DNA from: Primulina eburnea
Taxonomy: Eukaryota; Streptophyta; Magnoliopsida; Lamiales; Gesneriaceae
Reading direction: 5' to 3'
Length of the DNA: 64,000 bases
Assembly (NCBI RefSeq): GCF_022965805.1
Contig: NC_133114.1
Span: 1,634,761 to 1,698,760, forward strand
Made by a program: the position numbers and the translations under genes. Shown piece by piece: positions 61,277-64,000 of this stretch; position 1 is the stretch's first letter; each line of letters opens with the position of its first letter. The notes under the pieces were generated by a model that searched no databases, was not told where the DNA came from, and saw nothing but the letters and a program-made list of their open reading frames with translations.

Positions 61277-62372
61277 ATACATGCATATACATATAAAACT
61301 CGCTGTTGTGGGCAAGATGTTATGATCCGGTTTTCTTTTATTTTGTTTAGTTTTCAAGATTAGTCCACTTAATAAACAAAATTAAACTTGAAGTAAAAAT
61401 AATTTTAACATGGTTCGGTCCAACCGACCTTCGTCCATGGAGTCACGCTTAACTATCAAGCAAATTCCATTTTTTTGACAAATACATTCATCATATTTCA
61501 CTTGACAAGTATCGCTCGTCTTCAACTATGTTTCAATCGAATTCTCGGATTGTTTTCTTTCGAGAACATCAGCTTCTTCTCTCAAGGAATGAATCACAAG
61601 TCTTTGTGTATATATGTTTCACCAGCAATTTTAAATCTCAAAATTAAATTGAATAAGGTGAAACTGATTGAGTTTTGTAGTAGCAGTTGTCGCGACAAAA
61701 AATGAATAGTTTACCATCAATCTGGTTATGAAAAACATTGAATTATACCATGCTAACTAATACATGATACACGATAGCAAAAAAATATATTAAAGTTGGA
61801 GATTTCATCACTCGCGATGTACTCCTAGCTATAAGCTTTTTTGAACAATTTCAGGGCACCCGCATGTAGTAATCAATCGTAGCAAAACGAATTTTAGGTC
61901 ATCTGCGAACTCTTCCATAAAGCCCCATTTTTTGTCATTTTGAGTGGAATTTTCAACTTTTTCAAGAAGAGGCGAAATGTCAAACGAACTCATTCTACTC
62001 ATTATTTCAAAATCAAAGTCTTAAATATAAGGGGAAATAAAAGTCAAAAGTCACACTCATTCTATTTATTATTTCAAAATCGAAGTTTAAATATAAATGG
62101 AAATAAAAGTCAAAAGTCACACTTCTCGTTTTATCCAAGAATGCCATCCCCTACTCAATCAATAACCTCTAAGAGTCGAATTGTAGCTATTGTGAAAAAG
62201 ACAAATCGACTCAAAATCAATAATACATCGATGCAATCCCTAATAGGGTGGACTTTGACAAAATGTGGGCAATCAAAATTTGACTTAAGAGGAACTGTTT
62301 TCAATACTTATCTTTCTTCCAAAATTGTGCAATCAACTTGAATATTTACAAAGTTGAATATTTTCATGTAGG

Positions 62373-62555
62373 TAAAAACTTGTATGAGACGATCTCACGG
62401 GTCGTATTTGTGAGACATATCTCTTATTTGGGTTATCCATGAAAAAATATTATTTTTTACTCTAAGAATATTACTTTCTATTGTGAATATAAGTAGGGTT
62501 GAGCCTCTCACAGATTAAGATCTGTGAGACGGTCTCACATGAGACCCACTAATAC
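62373..62555 (+). repeat. Dispersed GTGAGAC repeat, copy 5
   Basis: Near full-length. Begins TATGAGACGATCTCACGGG, has TTGGGTTATCCATGAAAAAA and TATTGTGAATATAAGTAGGG, and ends GTGAGACGGTCTCACATGAG. Both ends are near-perfect short palindromes. Confidence 0.85.
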
Positions 62556-63033
62556 AATCAAAACGTTTGTCCCCCTACTATTTGGGTTGTCACTTGGACT
62601 AGGAAAGAGAGCCACATAACCTCAACCAAATCAAGATAGCAGCACACTTCGAAAAATATCAAAGACCATGTAATAGATATCGCATTATCTATATATAATG
62701 TTTGAAATATAATTCAAGATAACAACAACACTTGTAAAATACTTTTTTGACAAAAAAATAAAAACCAAAGACAGCCGAAACTTTTTTTTGGAATATAATA
62801 ATTGAGCATGCTAATAATTAAAATCCCATACTTGGTTACAGCTATTGTCTGTTGAAAGAAAGCAATATGAAACTGACATAGAATTGCCATGTAGCACCTT
62901 AGCCCTCACTATTATTGACAAGGATTTCCATCTCTTAGGTGATAGATTTTTTAGTAAAGAGATTGTGATCTAAGCAAAGATTTTCTTCTTTTCCTTTTTT
63001 CGCAGTACTCTTTTGATCACATTTTCTTTTCAT

Positions 63034-63208
63034 AAAAATTCTTGTGAGACGATCTCACGGATCAATTTCATGGGTCGAATATCTTATTTGGATCATACAT
63101 GAAAAAATATTACTTTTTATGCTAATAATATTGCTTTTTATTGTGAATATCTGTAGGGTTGACTCGTCTCACAGATAAAAATTCGTGAGACCGTCTCACA
63201 AAAGACAT
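63034..63208 (+). repeat. Dispersed GTGAGAC repeat, copy 6
   Basis: Near full-length. Begins CTTGTGAGACGATCTCACGG and ends CGTGAGACCGTCTCACAAAA. The middle has two TATTACTTTTTAT-like blocks. Confidence 0.85.
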
Positions 63209-63601
63209 ATTCTTTTCTTTTATTCTTCTTTTTTTCGGGGTCTTATTTCTAATTTTTTAAGGGAAAAAAAGATGTTTCGAATTATAAGACGAAATATATA
63301 CATGATTCAGTTGAAATTCAAAATTTATAAAATATTATTTATTTGTTTTTTTTTTGTTTTTTTCTTATTTTTCCCAGAGAGGGAGGATTGTCATGTCGAT
63401 GAGCTAGGTTGGTCCCAAATTTGATATGGACCAACTTTTTGGGTCTGGAAATCAAATATTGTGTTGTCTGATGTCTGGTGTGATAGCAAGTGATCAAAAT
63501 CATCCAACAAAACGATGCTGAACAAATCAATTGTGACAGCCAACACTACAATTACTGTGAAATTTAAAATTCTTACAACTAAGAAGGGATTTTTGAAAAG
63601 A

Positions 63602-63764
63602 CAAAAACGTGTGAAAGACGGTCTCACAGGTCATATTTTGTGAGACGAATATCTTACTTGAGTCATCTATGAAAAAATATTACTTTTTATTATGAATATC
63701 GGTAGGGTTGACCCGTAGCACAGATAAAGATTCGTGAAACCGTCTCACAAGAGATCTACTCTTT
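63602..63764 (+). repeat. Dispersed GTGAGAC repeat, copy 7
   Basis: Begins GTGAAAGACGGTCTCACAGG, lacks one of the two TACTTTTTAT blocks, and ends CGTGAAACCGTCTCACAAGA. About 20 bp shorter than copies 5 and 6. Confidence 0.85.
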
Positions 63765-64000
63765 TGAAAAACGTTATAGTAAATTGTGTCACCATTGGGC
63801 ATGCTATATTTAACATGGAAAATGATTTTTGAAATCTAAAACCTCATAGGGAAAGACTTGGAGATCATTATTATAATACAAACGTAGTGTTATATCTTAT
63901 ATTAATGAATCAAACCTATGTGCGAGACAAAACCAGTTCCTTCCTCCTCTCGGTATGATAAAACCAGGGAAGAGGAAAATTATATAATACTGTCTCCAAG

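Larger units (their letters stand above)
61277..64000. other. Intergenic with three dispersed repeats
   Basis: No gene recognised. AT-rich sequence between copies of the GTGAGAC repeat. Two copies of a short text, TTTCAAAATC.AAGT.TTAAATATAA and flank, occur near 62007 and 62072, a small tandem duplication of about 67 bp. Confidence 0.6.

Overview
This is a window of a flowering-plant (eudicot) nuclear genome. The evidence is GT-AG spliced genes with plant-specific families (AP-4 epsilon, APC13, CYP707A), Copia, Gypsy, CACTA and LINE elements, and AT-rich intergenic DNA. An asterid, perhaps Lamiales, is a weak guess.

Layout. 1-1620: decayed Copia pol end and a probable LTR. 1621-9180: AT-rich intergenic DNA with a broken C-terminally encoded peptide (CEP) precursor at about 2708-2975 and diverged copies of a short dispersed repeat. 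9305-17953: AP-4 adaptor complex epsilon subunit, 11 phase-0 exons, + strand. It carries two coding indels and a lost conserved ATG. 18280-23804 and 41157-45004: arms of a large inverted duplication. Each holds a complete three-exon APC13 (BONSAI) gene with a LINE tail-to-tail about 330 bp downstream. The left copy also has a 1.7-kb terminal-inverted-repeat insertion ending 36 bp before its ATG. 24511-39567: the spacer between the arms, a three-level nest. A young intact Copia element (25041-34934) sits in a Gypsy-type solo LTR (24853-36528), which sits in a second Gypsy-type LTR (24511-39567). 39573-40790: a frameshifted relic of a coiled-coil plant gene. 44790-46412: a decayed Ty3/gypsy gag-pol, with a CACTA element (46413-47872) in its reverse transcriptase. 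48801-50206: solo LTR with perfect target-site duplication. 51711-54329: intact seven-exon CYP707A (abscisic acid 8'-hydroxylase), minus strand. 54828-61276: second full-length Copia, about 500 bp upstream of the CYP707A start codon, one in-frame stop. 61277-64000: intergenic DNA with three better-preserved copies of the short repeat.

How the genes relate. The three protein genes act in unrelated processes: vesicle coat sorting, cell-cycle ubiquitination and ABA catabolism. What links the window is structure: a gene-bearing inverted duplication whose centre has filled with LTR retrotransposons, and element insertions close to the 5' ends of two genes. No wholly new molecular system is visible. 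The most notable points are the paired APC13 copies with tail-to-tail LINEs, the 5' insertion in one copy, the broken CEP gene, and GC-rich palindrome arrays in the leaders of both Copia elements.
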